Of a DNA stretch of 64,000 nt, positions 35,262 to 48,224 are shown in pieces. The stretch comes from Capsicum annuum. Lineage: Eukaryota > Streptophyta > Magnoliopsida > Solanales > Solanaceae. Under the pieces are notes generated by a model. The model saw only the letters and a list, made by a program, of their open reading frames with translations. It was not told the origin of the DNA and ran no database searches. Location: assembly GCF_002878395.1 (NCBI RefSeq), contig NC_061122.1, forward strand, positions 77,763,498-77,827,497. The letters are read 5' to 3'. The position numbers and the translations under genes are program-made. Position 1 is the first letter of the stretch, and every line of letters starts with the position of its first letter.

Positions 35262-36400
35262 GAAGCTATGGGTTTTAAATCATTAATGGTGGATAAGATT
35301 TGGAGATTGGTAGCCAACTATTGATATTCAGTGCTTATTAACATCCAGACACATGGTTTTTTCCACTCATCTAGAGGGGTGAAGAAAGGAGATTTTTTAT
35401 CTCCTGCCTTTTTAATTCTTGCTGCTGAGGTACTTTCATTATCTTTAAAAAAATTATTTTTCAACAAGGAATAAGGTTTTGAGATGCCTAATTGAAGTGA
35501 TAGTATCAATCATCTAGCCCATGCTGATGATATTATTGCTTTTTGTTCTGCTGATAAGAAAATCTTTGGAATTGGTCATGATTACTCTAAATAAGTATAA
35601 AATGCAATCTGACTAAAAGATAAATAAAGAAAAAAGCTCTTTTTTTTGTTTTCCACAAAACTGTTGGTACAATTATGCAAATGATTGAGGATGTTACTGG
35701 TTTAAATAAAGGAAATTTTCCCGTAGTTTATCTTGGATGTCCAATTGGACATACAAGGAAAAGGAAAATTCACTTTGCAAAATTAGTTTTAAAAATTTAG
35801 AATAAGCTTCAGGCTTGAAAAAGCAAACTGTTATCTTTTGGAGGGAAAGAGGTATTAATTAATAATGTTTTACAAAGCATTTTCATCTATTTATTATTTG
35901 TTGTTGTTCCTCCTAATCTGTTATACTTGACCTATATAGAATCCTTGCAAGGTTTTTGTGGAACTTTAAAGAGAAAGGAAAGAATAGACATTAGGTATCC
36001 TGGTCTGAGGTCTGTTTCCAAAAAGTGAAGAAGGTTTGAGATTTAGATCATTATTTGATGTGTCAAAAGCTCTATTTTCTAAACTACGGTTGAACTTCAG
36101 GACAAAGAAATCTCTTTGGACCAATTTCATATGGATTAAGAACTGTTAAAGACATAGACCCCAAGTAGTAGAGTGGAGAGGAGGGTCTGAACCTAGAAAA
36201 CATGATAGAAGCAAGAAACTTTTTTGATCAAGAAATATTGATGAAAACCAAGAAGAGGGAGTGTTATCACTTGGGATGACAATTGGACTTAATTAGGGTC
36301 TTTGCATTATGTGCTACCTATTACAAATGAAAAGCAAGATGATTTTGAAGAAGTCAATCAGTTATTGAAGGATTCAAGGTATAATGAACCTTTATTACAA
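35262..36400 (+). pseudogene. LINE reverse transcriptase, second part
   Basis: Reads MGFKSLMVDKIWRLVANY, YSVLINIQTHGFFHSSRG, VKKGDFLSPAFLILAAEVLS and NHLAHADDIIAF: RT motifs 3-5 with HADD in place of the catalytic xADD box. It then continues through LDVQLDIQGKGK-like residues into the connection region. Several stops (for example after ANY, and after NKE) break it. A minus-strand ORF at 35318-35509 is a shadow. Confidence 0.88.
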
Positions 36401-37518
36401 CAACTACTGCCTAATGAGATTTACTCTCAATGAGGTGAGGGAAGAAAGAAGAAAACAGGAGGTTTTTTCTAATATTTGGGTTAAAGGGCTACTATTTAAG
36501 ATAGCTTTTCTAATGTGAAGGGTGTGCAAAAGGAGAATCCCTATAGGGGAGGTCTTAATGCAAATGGGGATGGTCGAGAATGTTGTTTATTGTTGTTGTG
36601 GTAATGCAGAATTGGAAACTTAATAGCACCTGTTTTATGACTATATAGACACCAAAAAGGTGTGGCAAGGTCTTGCAAATGTAGCTGAATAGATAAACCT
36701 TTTGTACGGCTAAAAAGCACCATTTTTAAATGGCGGCAGGTAGATTGTGTGCCAAAATTAAAAATTATTTTTTAAGTTATTCCAGCTATGGTGTTATGGT
36801 ATGTATGAAGAAGAAATGTTATCTATCATGGTGGAAAAATATCTTTTCAGTGTTTAAAGACTGATCCTAATAAGAACATCCATATGTTTGCTATTATATC
36901 TTATCCTTGATTATGAAATATTCCTAATAATTGGCCTATGCCAATTCATATTTTGAGGAATGTACCCCTTTGCAAATTATTGAGGTGATCAGATGGACTA
37001 GTAGTGGAAGTTTTAAGTGTTACTCAGATGATTTTTGTAAAGGCAATTTTGGACCTATGTCCAGTGATTTTGTATCAGAAATAAGGAAGGTGATTTGGTA
37101 CCTACTGAAACTATGTTGGTGGGGAGAGGATCTGTCTTACAGGATGAAGCAACAGATATGAGAAATGGGCTGGAGTATAGTATAGCTAATAACTCCATTC
37201 CTCTTATATTGGAAACTGACTCTCTTACCCTTAAAAGGGTTCTGGATCACTCATAGAAAATTTCATGGAATATTTCAATGGATGTTGGGAAGATAAATGC
37301 TATAAGGAAGGAGTTTCCAGGGATGGTGGAAGTAGTTCATACATTGAGAGAGGGAAATAGCCTAATGGATTTTTTCTAACCAATTTTTTTATTTGTGGGT
37401 ACAAGTTCTATTAGTTACTCTAGTCTTCAAGATGTACTAGATGCAGGAAAAACAATAATCAAAATGGAAAAAAATAACATTCCATATTTGTGCATAAAGA
37501 GGCATCAGAATAAATAGT
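36401..37518 (+). pseudogene. LINE zinc-finger region and RNase H
   Basis: A zf-RVT block (CCGNAELET, then VWQGLANVAE and LWYVWRRNVIYHGG-like residues near 36590-36840) leads to RNase H. RNase H shows SGSFKCYSDDFCKGNFGP at 37003-37060 (for KCNTDGACKGNPG), then ILETDSLTLKRVL at 37205-37250 and VVHTLREGNSLMDFF at 37330-37378. That is the conserved order of plant LINE RNase H, with recognisable catalytic residues in part (D in ETD, D near LMDF). A few frameshifts and stops, so inactive. Confidence 0.85.
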
Positions 37519-38230
37519 TTCAATTGTGACAACAGAAGTCAGCTTAAGAGGAACAAAAAAAATAGCGGATACCTTTTACTGTGAGAAGGAGGTTGAAATT
37601 TGAGAGATTAAGTCACTGAATGTGGTATTAGCACCTTGTGGAGCTCATACTGTTAAGCGACAAGATCGATTAATTTCAGACTACACAACACTAATAAGAA
37701 GGAAATGAGGAGCTGAACATACCTTGGCCTTATAACTACAAGATTGATGGTATTAAAGTTGAAGGAGTCTTCATTGTGCTAGATACACGATACATTTGAG
37801 AATATTTAGTGTTTTCGATGATATCTACTCGAGCTTGAATTGGATTTGACCTTGAAAATTCTAGCTGGCGGATGGTGGAGTTGTTTTTTTCCTTTTCTTA
37901 GTTACTTTTGCAACTATCTTCATGGAAGCTCACTAAAGCTAAGTTTTTGTCAGAAATGGGGAAGAAGATGGATGGACTCATCAGAGTCCATCGGACCCTC
38001 ATCGTAATCATCGATAAAGATGAAGTTGAAGAAGTGACGACCTTTTGGCTTTCTGTTTTTGTCTATTAGAACTTTCCTAGTAGATGTTTGTTGTTTTTTA
38101 GGACATTTTGGTTTGGATTTGGGACATTTGGGAGATTTCCCGATTTGTGTTGTTTTTAATTAAAAAATGTCCTTTTTGACCTCCTTTAATTAAAAAGAAA
38201 AAAAAGACAAAACATAAGAAAATGTTCGCA
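37519..38230 (+). other. LINE 3' untranslated region with A-rich tail
   Basis: Non-coding stretch after the RNase H stop. It ends in an A-rich segment (AAAAAGAAAAAAAAG near 38200), the expected tail of a LINE. At 37975-38030 there are words such as ACTCATCAGAGTCCATCGG that resemble LTR U3 sequence, so a small foreign segment cannot be excluded. The exact 3' edge and target duplication were not found. Confidence 0.4.
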
Positions 38231-38287
38231 AAAAATTATGTAAAATGAGTAAAAGATTTAACGTATTACTTACTGTTTGAGGAAAAT

Positions 38288-40317
38288 TGTAATGCCCCGA
38301 GAGTACACCCTGGGCGTCACATGGTGCTTACAGTCCCAAGGGACCACAAGCTAACCCATGAGCTGGTACCTGCTGCGAGCACTGAATAATACTATCATAA
38401 TTGCGGAAGAACAACTGATATGCCATAAGGTTTTATTACTGAATCAATACTGGAATATGAATCTAGAGAAACAACTGTCTGAATCTGATAAAATATTGAT
38501 AAACTGAATAACTAACTGACATGTCCGAAAGCCTCTAAACTGACTGAGTATGAGTTAATGGGACAGGCTCCACGTAACTCCAACTAACAACTAGACTAAA
38601 AATCATAAAATAAAATAAATCCATCCTCAAAATATGAGGACTCACCACTGCTACTGCTGAGGATCTGAGAAGTCTATATGCGATCCGGGAACTAGGTGTC
38701 AGAACCTATGATATAATATATCATAGCACAAGAAAAAAGGTATGCGATCAGTACTTTGAATGTACTGGTATGCTAAATGAGGTAGGCTAATAAGCATGCT
38801 TTCATGAGCAGAAATAATAATTGTATGAATATACGTGTAAGCATGGAGTAGTGAATAGAGTGCATGAAATCTATAGATACTGAAAATATGGGGAATCTGT
38901 AAATATTGAGTATGTATGAAAGTCTGTAAATACTTAAGGTACATGAAATCTGTAGATACTGAGGATGCATAACCAAGCATATAACATGAACTGAATAAAA
39001 TTTGTAAACTGAAATACTGAAATAACTAATATATGTATGCTTTGGTCAAATAATACTTAGACTGAATGTCTGAACTGATTACTGGACTAAAACTGTAACT
39101 GAGACTGTGGGAGGTATCATCTAATCGACAAGCCCCAATCTGAGCTAATCGGGGTCCAACGTGTAACCCCATTTTGAAGGATGTTAATATCGTGCCACGG
39201 GTACTAACGCTGGCTATATAGATCCACTAGTCTGGTATACTAGGTTATCCCGAAGGACTACGGGTGTCAAGCCTAATCTGACGGGTGACCCCTGCGAGAT
39301 AGTCAAGCCTAACTGATGGGTGACTTATCATATCCTACACTGGTCATGTAGTTCTAGAGTGTAGGGACTGCTACTAAGACTCTGCCTATCTGATGGGGAA
39401 GCCGACATCCCTACACTCGCTCGGTGCTAAGTCCTACTCCTAACTAATGACACTGAGTTACTAACTATTTTTGAGTTAACTGACTGATCTAGTAATGCTT
39501 ATGATGTATTCTGAAGTTACCCTGAAGATATTGAGACGAGACTAAGTAAATAACTATAATTTTTAAGTATTTAATATCCCCAGGACTCAAAAGCAATAAT
39601 AGTAAAATGACACTAAAGCTTGGAAGACATAGCATGAAGGCTTTTATTAAACATTCATTCTTGTAAGCATTTTATCAAATACTTGATATGCATGGTGTAT
39701 ATAGAGCATGGGAATTAGTTTAAAGCTTATAGTAAAGCACAACTTCAACACCATTATCACAAATCATGAATTAAATTAGTGGACAACAATATTCAAACAT
39801 ATGGAGTGTAGTAATAGACATTATTTCACTAAAACATGGTATAGAACAAGATTCATGGAAATTCATGGTTTAATCATAATTTAGAATCAATATAACTTGA
39901 AAAGATCAAAATTTTGCAATTTAAATCAGATACTTGGACTCATGGGTAAAAGGAACCCATGGATGAACATCTAACATACTTGGGCTAAGAATTTGAGATG
40001 ATTGATGGTGAGTTCTTAGGATTTGGTCTTGAATTTGAGAGCTAGGGTTTCTTATTCTTGAAAAGGAGTTCTTCAATTTTGAGAGGAATTGAATAAATGA
40101 TGATTATTTAGGTCACTTAGGGGTTAAATCTCATGTTTTAGGCTGATTAGGGCCGTGGAAAAAGACCCAAATACCCCTAAATGAATTTAAAAACTCGAGT
40201 TGGAAACTGAATATCACGATTTTTGGCTCCGGCGCGATGCGGTGCAATCGTATCGGGCCACTGGAAATTGACAATCCTTATTTTATTCATTGGCATGATG
40301 TGGAGCTATCGCAGTAA
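38288..40317 (-). repeat. 3' LTR of element E, first part (interrupted by D)
   Basis: Starts TGTAATGCCCCG at 38288, matching 55928. It stays alignable to the 5' LTR until 40317, where element D begins. Near 38861-38963 it has four degenerate copies of a roughly 27 bp repeat (GAAATCTGTAGATACTGA type), shared with the other LTR at 56500-56602. Confidence 0.95.
38861..38963 (-). repeat. Short degenerate tandem repeat in LTR E, about 27 bp x 4
   Basis: Units of the form ATGAAATCTGTAGATACTGA follow each other with lengths 26-28. The same array is at 56500-56602 in the 5' LTR, so it predates insertion. Confidence 0.7.
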
Positions 40318-42677
40318 TGTCACGCCCAAAATGATAATGACGGAAAAGAATCGTATACACTTACTCTATAAGCACTTTATGACGTACGCGAGGTTATAAG
40401 ATAATAACGGGCAAGATATTCAATAAGCGTTGCATATATAAATAAGGGAGTTGTATTAACAAGATTGTACGATACAATACTACACGATGTCCACAAAGCC
40501 TCTAGCCAATTTAACACGTTATACTACAAGTGACTAGTTGGCATAGAGCCCGTCATGCCCAACTAGAGACCTGTACATGTGATCAAAATACTATGCATAG
40601 ACTAGCTCCAGAGATAGTTGGAGCTCACCAAAATATCAGCTGAAAATGGTAATAGAGCCTAATGTGGACGTCTGCTATTCTGAGGATCTGAGCCTGCATT
40701 AGTAAAACATGATAGGCTCGAGACATCAGTACATAAACAACCTGTGCTGGTATGAAAGCAGACAAAATAACAGCTGGACAAATACAGAAGTTCATATGAG
40801 TCAAATGGTAAAGTGAAAAACTTATGAGCCAACAAATAACACATATACGATATGAACTGATAACTTATGCACCAACCTTATTAGTATCATATATAATATT
40901 TAGACAAACGTTCATCATAACATAGGACCTATACTTTGCCTAGGTGATGCACTTATCCTATAAGTCGTACAAATAATAACAAGATGGCCTTCTAAAGGCA
41001 ATCTAAGGCAAGTATAAAGCATATGTTGCTTATATACTCATTGCTATGATCCTATATGTGTAACTATAATCGCAGTCTGTATCCAGGTACGCCCCGCCCA
41101 GAGGATCACTATGAGGGTCTGCCCGCAGGCCATATATGCCATATGTTGGCTCGAGTCAGGGGAAACCAACATATGAGGGTCTGCCCGCAAGCTATATATG
41201 CCATATGTTGGCTCGAGTTAGGGGAAACCAGCATATACGTTCCAACTGCCTTTAAATACAAATGATGCCACAAATGTGGGTACGCCCAATGGCTGGGCTC
41301 GCTATAGTGGTTTGGTCCTGATCCTGTGCATCGAATCACTTCGAGCGGTATGCCAAGCCAAACCTATGAACCCTCCCATCATTAATGTTTATCAAATAAT
41401 GCCTTGAAGGCCTCTAACATATAAGTTACTATACTGATCATTTAGCTACCATATACAAGTGAAACTATGTTATTACTATTTACTCCTAACGTGTAAGGGC
41501 TTCAAATACAGAAACTTATGACAATATGAAAGTATCATGAAAACTTAACACAAAGAGGAAAGGATAGATACTCATAAGCATGATGGTAGAGCGAGGGAAT
41601 GATATGTAAGGCAATATAAAGATTCTACTTTTGTATTTCGAGAATTATATCAATATCAACAAAAAGAAATACATGACTTAGGGTGGCGCCTTAGCGACAG
41701 GGAAGGGTTTAGCTCTACATACCTTAATACTTTATTATCTACAATAATAATTCGAGCCTTAAGAAACTCAACCCGCGATATTGAAGCCTTTAGCCTTCCA
41801 ACCACTATTTTCTGCTATCCGATACGCAATTCACTAGCTACAAAAATAACATATATGTCCATAAGTAGTCCATAGGAGCATTTAGTAACTTATTCCGATA
41901 ATCTTCACTTATGCCCGAAATTAATTGAATTTATTATCAAGAATCCAAAGTAAATTCTAACTCTTCCAACTTATACAATTCAAGGGTAAAACTACTCAAT
42001 CGATAGAAAATCCCAAAAGCCCCTCTTTAACCAAAATTCTCCATTTTTCCCTTTTTTTCTTTCATAAACCCAATTCAAGTAGTAGTGCAAAGATACAAAT
42101 TAAACATCTTCAAGATACTTGTTTTTAGTCAAATTTAAGAAAGGGGTAGAGAATTTACCTTTTAAAATTCAACTCCAACTTTTGGTTATTGAAGTCACCT
42201 CTTAAAGATTATTTCAAAAGTATCCTAAGAATCTTTTTCTCCCTTCCTCTTCTAGTGAATTCTTGAATACCAAGAGAAGGAGAAAAAGTCAAGTACCAAT
42301 ACTCCAGCCGCCGCCTAATGTTTCCTCTTAAGGTTTTGTTTTGATTTCTTAGTTGATAATGAAAAGAAAGAAAACAAAAAGGGGTAACCTCACCTTTGGC
42401 TTCCTGGAATTCGTTTCCAGTGAAGAAGGGAAATAATTGACCCCTTTTGTTTAATATTAGTTAGGGTCATTATTAAAAGGGGTGTCCCCCACAACTTGTA
42501 CACTTTATTACCTAAATAACAATACTTTCTAGTTCTCCTCTTAGCAGCCACAACATAAAAATACCGTGTATATATGTGCCTTATTCCATTCCCTTTTCTT
42601 TTGTATCGCAATTATCTTTATAAGCCAAAGTTCTACTTAATTCAAGTTGTTAATTCAAATTTTTTCACGACGTGCTA
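40318..42677 (-). repeat. 3' LTR of element D, about 2.36 kb
   Basis: Starts TGTCACGCCC at 40318 and ends CGACGTGCTA near 42677; the exact last bases are uncertain by two. It aligns along its length to 48241-50541 and contains an extra 62 bp tandem copy at 41111-41234. Confidence 0.92.
41111..41234 (-). repeat. 62 bp tandem duplication, only in the 3' LTR of D
   Basis: ATGAGGGTCTGCCCGC begins at 41111 and again at 41173, each followed by CCATATGTTGGCTCGAGT. The 5' LTR of the same element has only one copy (from about 49033). Confidence 0.93.
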
Positions 42678-43199
42678 AAATCTCTCTCACTTAGGATCAT
42701 TCATCCTTGAATGATGCTTGTACCTTACTTTGCATCCCATACTATTCAAGACATTCTTAAGATCATTTAATCAAATTCGGTTCTCACTTGATCCATCACA
42801 AGGCCTTAAATTTGACCAACTCCCCAAATTTCCAAAAAAATTGCCAGAGTTTCCTTTATAAATAGGACTATCGAGTACCTGCTAGCTATCCAGAATATAT
42901 CCAAATGTGTTTCACAGAGCATCACAACACATATAATATTCAACAAATAACACACGAGGCTCCGCTTGGCCTTAAACTAAAAAACAATAGTACACAAGGC
43001 TCCTCTTGGCCTTAAAACACCATTAAAAAGTCATAACCAACCATGTAACTTACCTTATACTCTGCATTTGCATGTTGTTTCCATGTAAATCTCAAGGCTC
43101 ATAGGCACAAATCATGTACCTAAACATATCAGGTAAGAATTAGATATCAACAGAACAAAATATAGTAGAAACTAACGATCACATAAAGGGACAAGTAGC
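42678..43199 (-). other. 3' non-coding region of D with polypurine tract
   Basis: Between the integrase stop and the 3' LTR. Directly beside the LTR the minus strand reads a purine run (AAGTGAGAGAGATTT), the likely polypurine tract (42678-42695). No gene is seen in the rest, which has a short repeated CGGTTCTCAC/TTGGCCTTAAA style sequence near 42780-43015. Confidence 0.65.
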
Positions 43200-44545
43200 T
43201 TAAGAACCTTCTGATAGTTTTTTAAATAAACAAGGATATTTAGTTTTCATATCCGTTTCTGCTTCCCAAGTGGATTTTTCTACATTCTGTTTCCTCCAAA
43301 GCACCTTTATCGAAGCTATATCTTTAGTTCTCAACTTTCTAACATGGAGATCCAATATAGCCACGAGGACTTTCTCAAAAGATAAGTCTCTATCAAACTC
43401 AATACCTTCTATAGGGATGACATGAGATGGCTCTCCTACATATTTATGCAACATAGACACATGAAAGACAGGATGCACTGCAGCTAACTCTAAAGGTATT
43501 TCCAGCTCATAAGCTACCTGGCCAATTTTGCGAACAACTCTATAGGGCCCAATATACCTGGAACTCAACTTACCCTTCTTACTAAATCGCATAATGCCTT
43601 TCATAGGCGATACCTTTAAGAACAAAAAGTCATCAATTTGAAATTCTAAATATCTACGTCGCACATTCGTATACAATTTTTGCCTACTCTGGCAGTCTTC
43701 AAACTCTCTCATATCAATTTAACCTTTTTGACAGCTTGATGGACTAAATTCGGACCTAATAACTGTGTCTTACCTACTTCGAACCGATAGGTGACTTACC
43801 TCGCCACCCATAGAGATCTTCGAATGAAGCCATGCCAATGTTGGAGTGATAATTGTTATTATAAGAAAATTCTATTAAAGGCAAATGATCATCCCAATTA
43901 CCTTTAAAATCCAGCACACACGCTATCAATATATCTTCAAGCGTCTGAATGGTGTGCTCAGCTTGGCCATGTTTTTGAGGATGAAATACAGTACTAAGGT
44001 TCACCTGTGTACCCAAGCTCCTATGAAATGATTTCAGTAACTGAGCTTTAAATGGGGAACCTCTATCTAAAATAATGGACAATGGGGTCCCATGTAGGTG
44101 GACAATTTCTTTTACATATAACTTGGCATAATCTTCAGCCGTGCTGGTAGACTTAACAGGAAGGAATGGGCTGATTTCGTCAGCCAATCAACTATTACCC
44201 AAATAGAGTCATGTTTTCGATAAGAAAAAGGTAAGCCTACAACGAAGTCCATATTAGTAGCATCCCACTTCCAAATAGGAATACTAAAGGTTTGAGTTAG
44301 GCCACCGGGTCTTTAATGTTCCGCCTTCACTTACTGACAATTAGAGCATTGTGCCACATATTCTGCTATATCTTTCTTCATATCATTCCACCAGTAGATC
44401 TTTTTAATAGCATGATACATTTTTGTAGAACCGGTATGGATTGAATAACGAGAGCAATGTGCCTCATCCATAATCTATTGTTGCAACCCATCTATATTAG
44501 GCACACATAATCTACCTCAACACCTCAAAGTGCCATCACCTGCTA
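43200..44545 (-). pseudogene. Integrase with chromodomain, element D
   Basis: The minus strand starts in the zinc domain near 44545: [10 protein letters not shown], then [20 protein letters not shown] followed by NC (HHCC intact). The core follows with MDFVVGLPFS (first Asp), IILDRGSPF (second Asp) and HGQAEHTIQTLED (Glu), so all three catalytic residues are visible. Then come DDHLPLIEFSYNN, a GPYRVVRKIG-like GPY/F motif (about 43530) and the chromodomain WRKQNVEKSTWEAETDM, ending KYPCLF and a stop near 43200. Only a few stops and a frameshift near 43740 interrupt it. Integrase would insert the cDNA and the chromodomain would target chromatin. Confidence 0.9.
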
Positions 44546-44693
44546 GTTCAAATACTGTAATTCGATGTTGTTGAATTCCCTCTTTGTATTGGAATAATAA
44601 GGGGTCATCATACTGCCTCTGATTAACTGATACCACGAGCGATGACTCAGCTGAGTTGAGTATAACAACGCCACCATCTTCAGAATCCAAAAG

Positions 44694-45161
44694 TCAAACA
44701 ACAAGATTGGCCAATTTGTGAGCATCTCTTGTTATTTCCCGCTGAGCGGGTGGTAGATATGCTAGACTACCCATGGATAGTCGACTAAGAGCATCAGCTA
44801 CAATGTTACCTTTACCGGGATGATAGAGGATATTGATATCATAATCCTTCAGTAACTCTAACCACCTCCTTTGCCTTAAGTTCAACTCTTTATGCTTGAA
44901 TAGATATTGAAGACTCTTATGATCTGTAAAGATATCAACATGCACACTATATAAATAATGATGCCAAATTTTTAGTGCAAATACCACTGCTGCAAGCTCT
45001 AAGTCATGAGTAGGATAATTATGTTCATGCTTCTTTAATTGCCGAGAAACATACGCTATAACTCTTCTATCCTGTATTAGAATGCAACCCATACCAACAA
45101 CTGAAGCATCACAGTACACCACACATCCTTTTGTGCCCTCTGGTAAGGCAAATACTGGCAC
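44694..45161 (-). pseudogene. RNase H domain of element D
   Basis: Open for 155 residues: [17 protein letters not shown] (first catalytic Asp), [15 protein letters not shown] (Glu), [14 protein letters not shown] (Asp), [16 protein letters not shown] and [17 protein letters not shown]. All conserved gypsy RNase H motifs are present, so this domain looks intact on its own. It is separated by a small frame change from RT upstream (45179). Confidence 0.92.
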
Positions 45162-45178
45162 AATGGTTAATCTGTGTT

Positions 45179-46107
45179 TCAGCTTTGAAAGCTTCTTTCA
45201 CAAGCATCTGACCACTGGTACTTAACCATTTTCTGCATCAATTTGGTCAATGGGGCAGAAATAGAGGAAAAGCCCTTCACAAATCTCCTATAGTAACCGA
45301 CTAGCCCCAAGAAACTACACACCTCAGTAGGAGTGGTTGGTTGAGGCCAATTCTTCACAGCTTCTATCTTCTTAAAGTCTACTCGAATTCCTTCTCCAAA
45401 TACCACAAGACCAATAAAGGCTACCAAGGTCAACCAAAACTCACACTTAGTCTTAGCATACAATTGGTGCTCTCTGAGTTTCTGTAATACCGACCTCAAA
45501 TGATCTGCATGCTCAACTTCATTATGTGAATATATCAAAATATCATCTATAAATGCAATCACATACATATCAAGAAAAGGTTTGAAAATCCTATTCATCA
45601 TGTCCATGAAGGCTGCCGGAGCATTTGTTAGTCCAAATGACATGACAAGAAACTCAAAGTGCCCATATCTTATCTGAAAGGCTATTTTAGGAGTATCTAC
45701 TTCACGAATTCTTAACAGGTGATAACCGAACCTTAAATCGATCTTTGCAAAGCATTTAGCTCCATGTAATTGATGAATAAATCATCTATTCGGGGGAGCG
45801 GGTCCTTATTCTTTATTGTCACCTTGTTCAGCTGCCTGTAATCTATGCACATTCGCAACGTGCTGTCTTTCTTGCGTACAAAAAACACTGGCGCACTCCA
45901 AGGTAATATATTGGGCCGAATGAAACCTTTGTCAAGTAAGTCTTTTAACTTTTCTTTTAGCTCTTTCAATTCTGCAGGCACCATTCTATAAGGTGGAATT
46001 AAGATCGGTTGAGTACCATGATCCACATCAATACCAAAATCGATCTCTCTGACAAGAGGTAATCCAGGAAGATCACCAGGAAACACATCTGAATACTCGT
46101 TCACCAC
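45179..46107 (-). pseudogene. Reverse transcriptase of element D
   Basis: Begins with [10 protein letters not shown] and [19 protein letters not shown], continues [27 protein letters not shown], then a single frameshift near 45765, and [21 protein letters not shown] and [12 protein letters not shown] (catalytic FIDD in place of YxDD). It ends with [16 protein letters not shown] and LTKLMQK. All RT motifs are recognisable. The frameshift and frame change at the RNase H border are the main lesions. With RNase H it would copy element RNA to DNA. Confidence 0.92.
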
Positions 46108-46290
46108 TGGTACGGATCCTAAAGTTGGTGCCTATTTTTTGGCATTAATGTATTTCACTTGGACTAGGTGATACAAAAACCCCTTTGCAATAAACTTTCA
46201 TGCCTCAAGAAAGGAAATAAACCTCCCTCTAGGCATCATAGAGTCACCCTTCTACTCTTAAGATTGACTCTCCTGGGAAGTAGAAATGGG

Positions 46291-46656
46291 CTATTTTGGT
46301 TCGACAATCAACTGTAGCATAACAGGAGGATAACCAATCCATACCCATAATAACATCAAAGTTGACCATTTCAATTCAATCAGATTAGCCAATATAGCAC
46401 GACCACATACTATCACCACATAATCATAGTAGACTCGTCTAGCTATAATAAAATCTCCAACTGGAGTCGATACTGCAAGTGGTTCTTGTAGCAACCCCGG
46501 CTCTACTCCAAACTTCTTAGCAACGAATGGAGTAACATATGACAAGGTAGATCCTGGGTCTATCAAGGCATATACATCATGTGAAAAGACAGCTAAAGTA
46601 CCTATGACCACATCTGGAGATGCTTCTAAATCTTGCCGACCAACTAGTGTATACAT
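46291..46656 (-). pseudogene. Protease of element D
   Basis: Open for 121 residues with YALIDPGSTLSYVTPF, the DPGS form of the aspartic protease active site common in Tekay-like elements, then LAVSTPVGDF and WIGYPPVM near the end (where GMDWL is usual). A frame change lies downstream before RT. It would cut the polyprotein. Start here is simply the first ATG; real translation would be continuous with gag. Confidence 0.85.
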
Positions 46657-46799
46657 ACTGTTCGGGCCTGCTCTCGAACCAGGCCCTCTGCCCCTACCAG
46701 ATCCTCTGTCTATTGATGCTTAAGGACCACGAGAAGAAGAAGAAGGCACTGATAAAGCTGATGCAGACCCTATAGGCTGTGATCTATCACCTCTACCTT

Positions 46800-48020
46800 T
46801 ACTTCTGATTTATGGACAATCACATACCATATGACCCTCTATACCACACCAGTAATACATATTTGAACCACGCCAACACTCTCTTTCATGTGGTCGGCCA
46901 CACTATCTGTATGTAGGCCGAGGTGGTAACCCTCGACTAGCGCCCCTCTAAGGTCGTAAGTTTGGTGCTCTAGAAGTCTGACTCTGCTCATATCTATGCC
47001 TCAAGAACTAAGTCAGAGCATTAGATGTGGAGCGCACAGCTGACTAGGTCTGCCTAGGTGGCCCTCTACTAGTGGTAGCTCCACTGCTCCCCTAATACTG
47101 GCTGGTCATCCTAGCTCTCTTACTCTGGTACCTTTAACTATTTATTTCATGATTACGTTGATCTTCCTCTATCTGTTGAGCATATTCCATAATCCTTGCT
47201 ATATCCAAATCTGTATTCATAGCAGCAACAGAAAGAAGGTCCTTCAAGGGACCCGCAAGACCATTCATAAAGTGATGAATCCTTTTTTCTTATGTGCTAA
47301 CTACCTCTAGAACATATTTGGACAACTGTGTAAACCGCAAAAAATACTACTTGACACTAAGATTACCCTGCTTTAAAGATATAAATTCATCCACCTTCAC
47401 TCTCAGAGATCTAAAGGTATGAAATGATCCATGAAGGCTTCTGCAAATTTTGCCCAGACCGCTGGAGGAGCTTCCTGACCTATCGAGGCAACCCACATCT
47501 CATACCAATTAATAGCAATGTCTTTCAGTCGATGGGTGGACAATTCAACTGCATCTATATCTGAGACCCACATCACCTTATAAATTCTATAAACCTCATC
47601 AATGAATTATTGAGGGTCCTCTGTAAGCTTAGAACTTGTGAATTCTGGAGGGTTCATACGGAGGAAATTTTTTATCTTAGATTTGGCTATCCCTCTCTGA
47701 GTAGCAATAGATACATCCATATTCTGTCTTTGGGCCTGAGTGGCGACCAACTATGTAAGCAACTGTATCGCTCCCTTAATATCTAGGTCTGAGCCAATTG
47801 GTGATGGGATAGGAACTACCGTTAGCACCACTGGTGGTACAGAAGCCCCTGTAGGTCCCTCAATTCTGGAAATTTGAGAACCTGGGAGCATAGAACCCAA
47901 CAAACTTTCTTGAGTCCTATTTAGATCCACCAATACGGGAGATTTCCCGGTAGTGGTTGCTTCCTAAGTAGTGCTAGTAGTGTCCTGCTGGGCTGCTTTA
48001 TCCTTTTCTGTAGCAAACAT
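46800..48020 (-). pseudogene. gag of element D
   Basis: It starts MFATEKDKAAQQ at 48020 (just inside the primer site), with a TAG stop at 47964-47966 only 18 codons later. The frame continues PVLVDLNRTQESLLG. The gag core NFLRMNPPEFTSSKLTEDPQ (47600-47670) is followed by DAVELSTHRLKDIAINWYEM and a segment KFAEAFMDHFIP. Near 46820-46900 a zinc knuckle CGIEGHMVCDC is present with its first Cys changed to Tyr. About six stops break the frame. It would form the particle and bind the RNA genome. Confidence 0.85.
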
Positions 48021-48224
48021 GGTTTGTATAACGAATAAGCAGAATAGGAGTCAGAAGTAACTTCCTATAATTTAAACTTTACTATACAATCAAGATTATA
48101 TATGAAGGTCAAATTCCTAAATGTACATGCATTCCCTTAATTATAATGTGGCGCGCAATACATCGCTAACTAAGGTCCTGTTAGGCACGACTTCATAGAC
48201 TTTCTAGGACACCTGAACCTAGGC

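Larger units (their letters stand above)
30596..38230 (+). mobile_element. LINE retrotransposon, 5'-truncated, split by two insertions
   Basis: Three coding blocks on the plus strand (30600-31119, 33916-33972, 35262-37518) form one LINE ORF2 in order: RT, zf-RVT, RNase H. Insertions are the solo LTR 31120-33915 and an unidentified segment 33973-35261. The 5' end begins inside RT beside a gypsy fragment. Either 5' truncation, usual for LINEs, or a later deletion explains it. The 3' end is an A-rich tail near 38190-38230. Without insertions the LINE part is about 3.5 kb. Confidence 0.8.

Noticed and set aside
37975..38030. A further LTR insertion in the LINE 3' region
   Set aside because: Only a few LTR-like words are seen, without TG...CA edges or target duplication.
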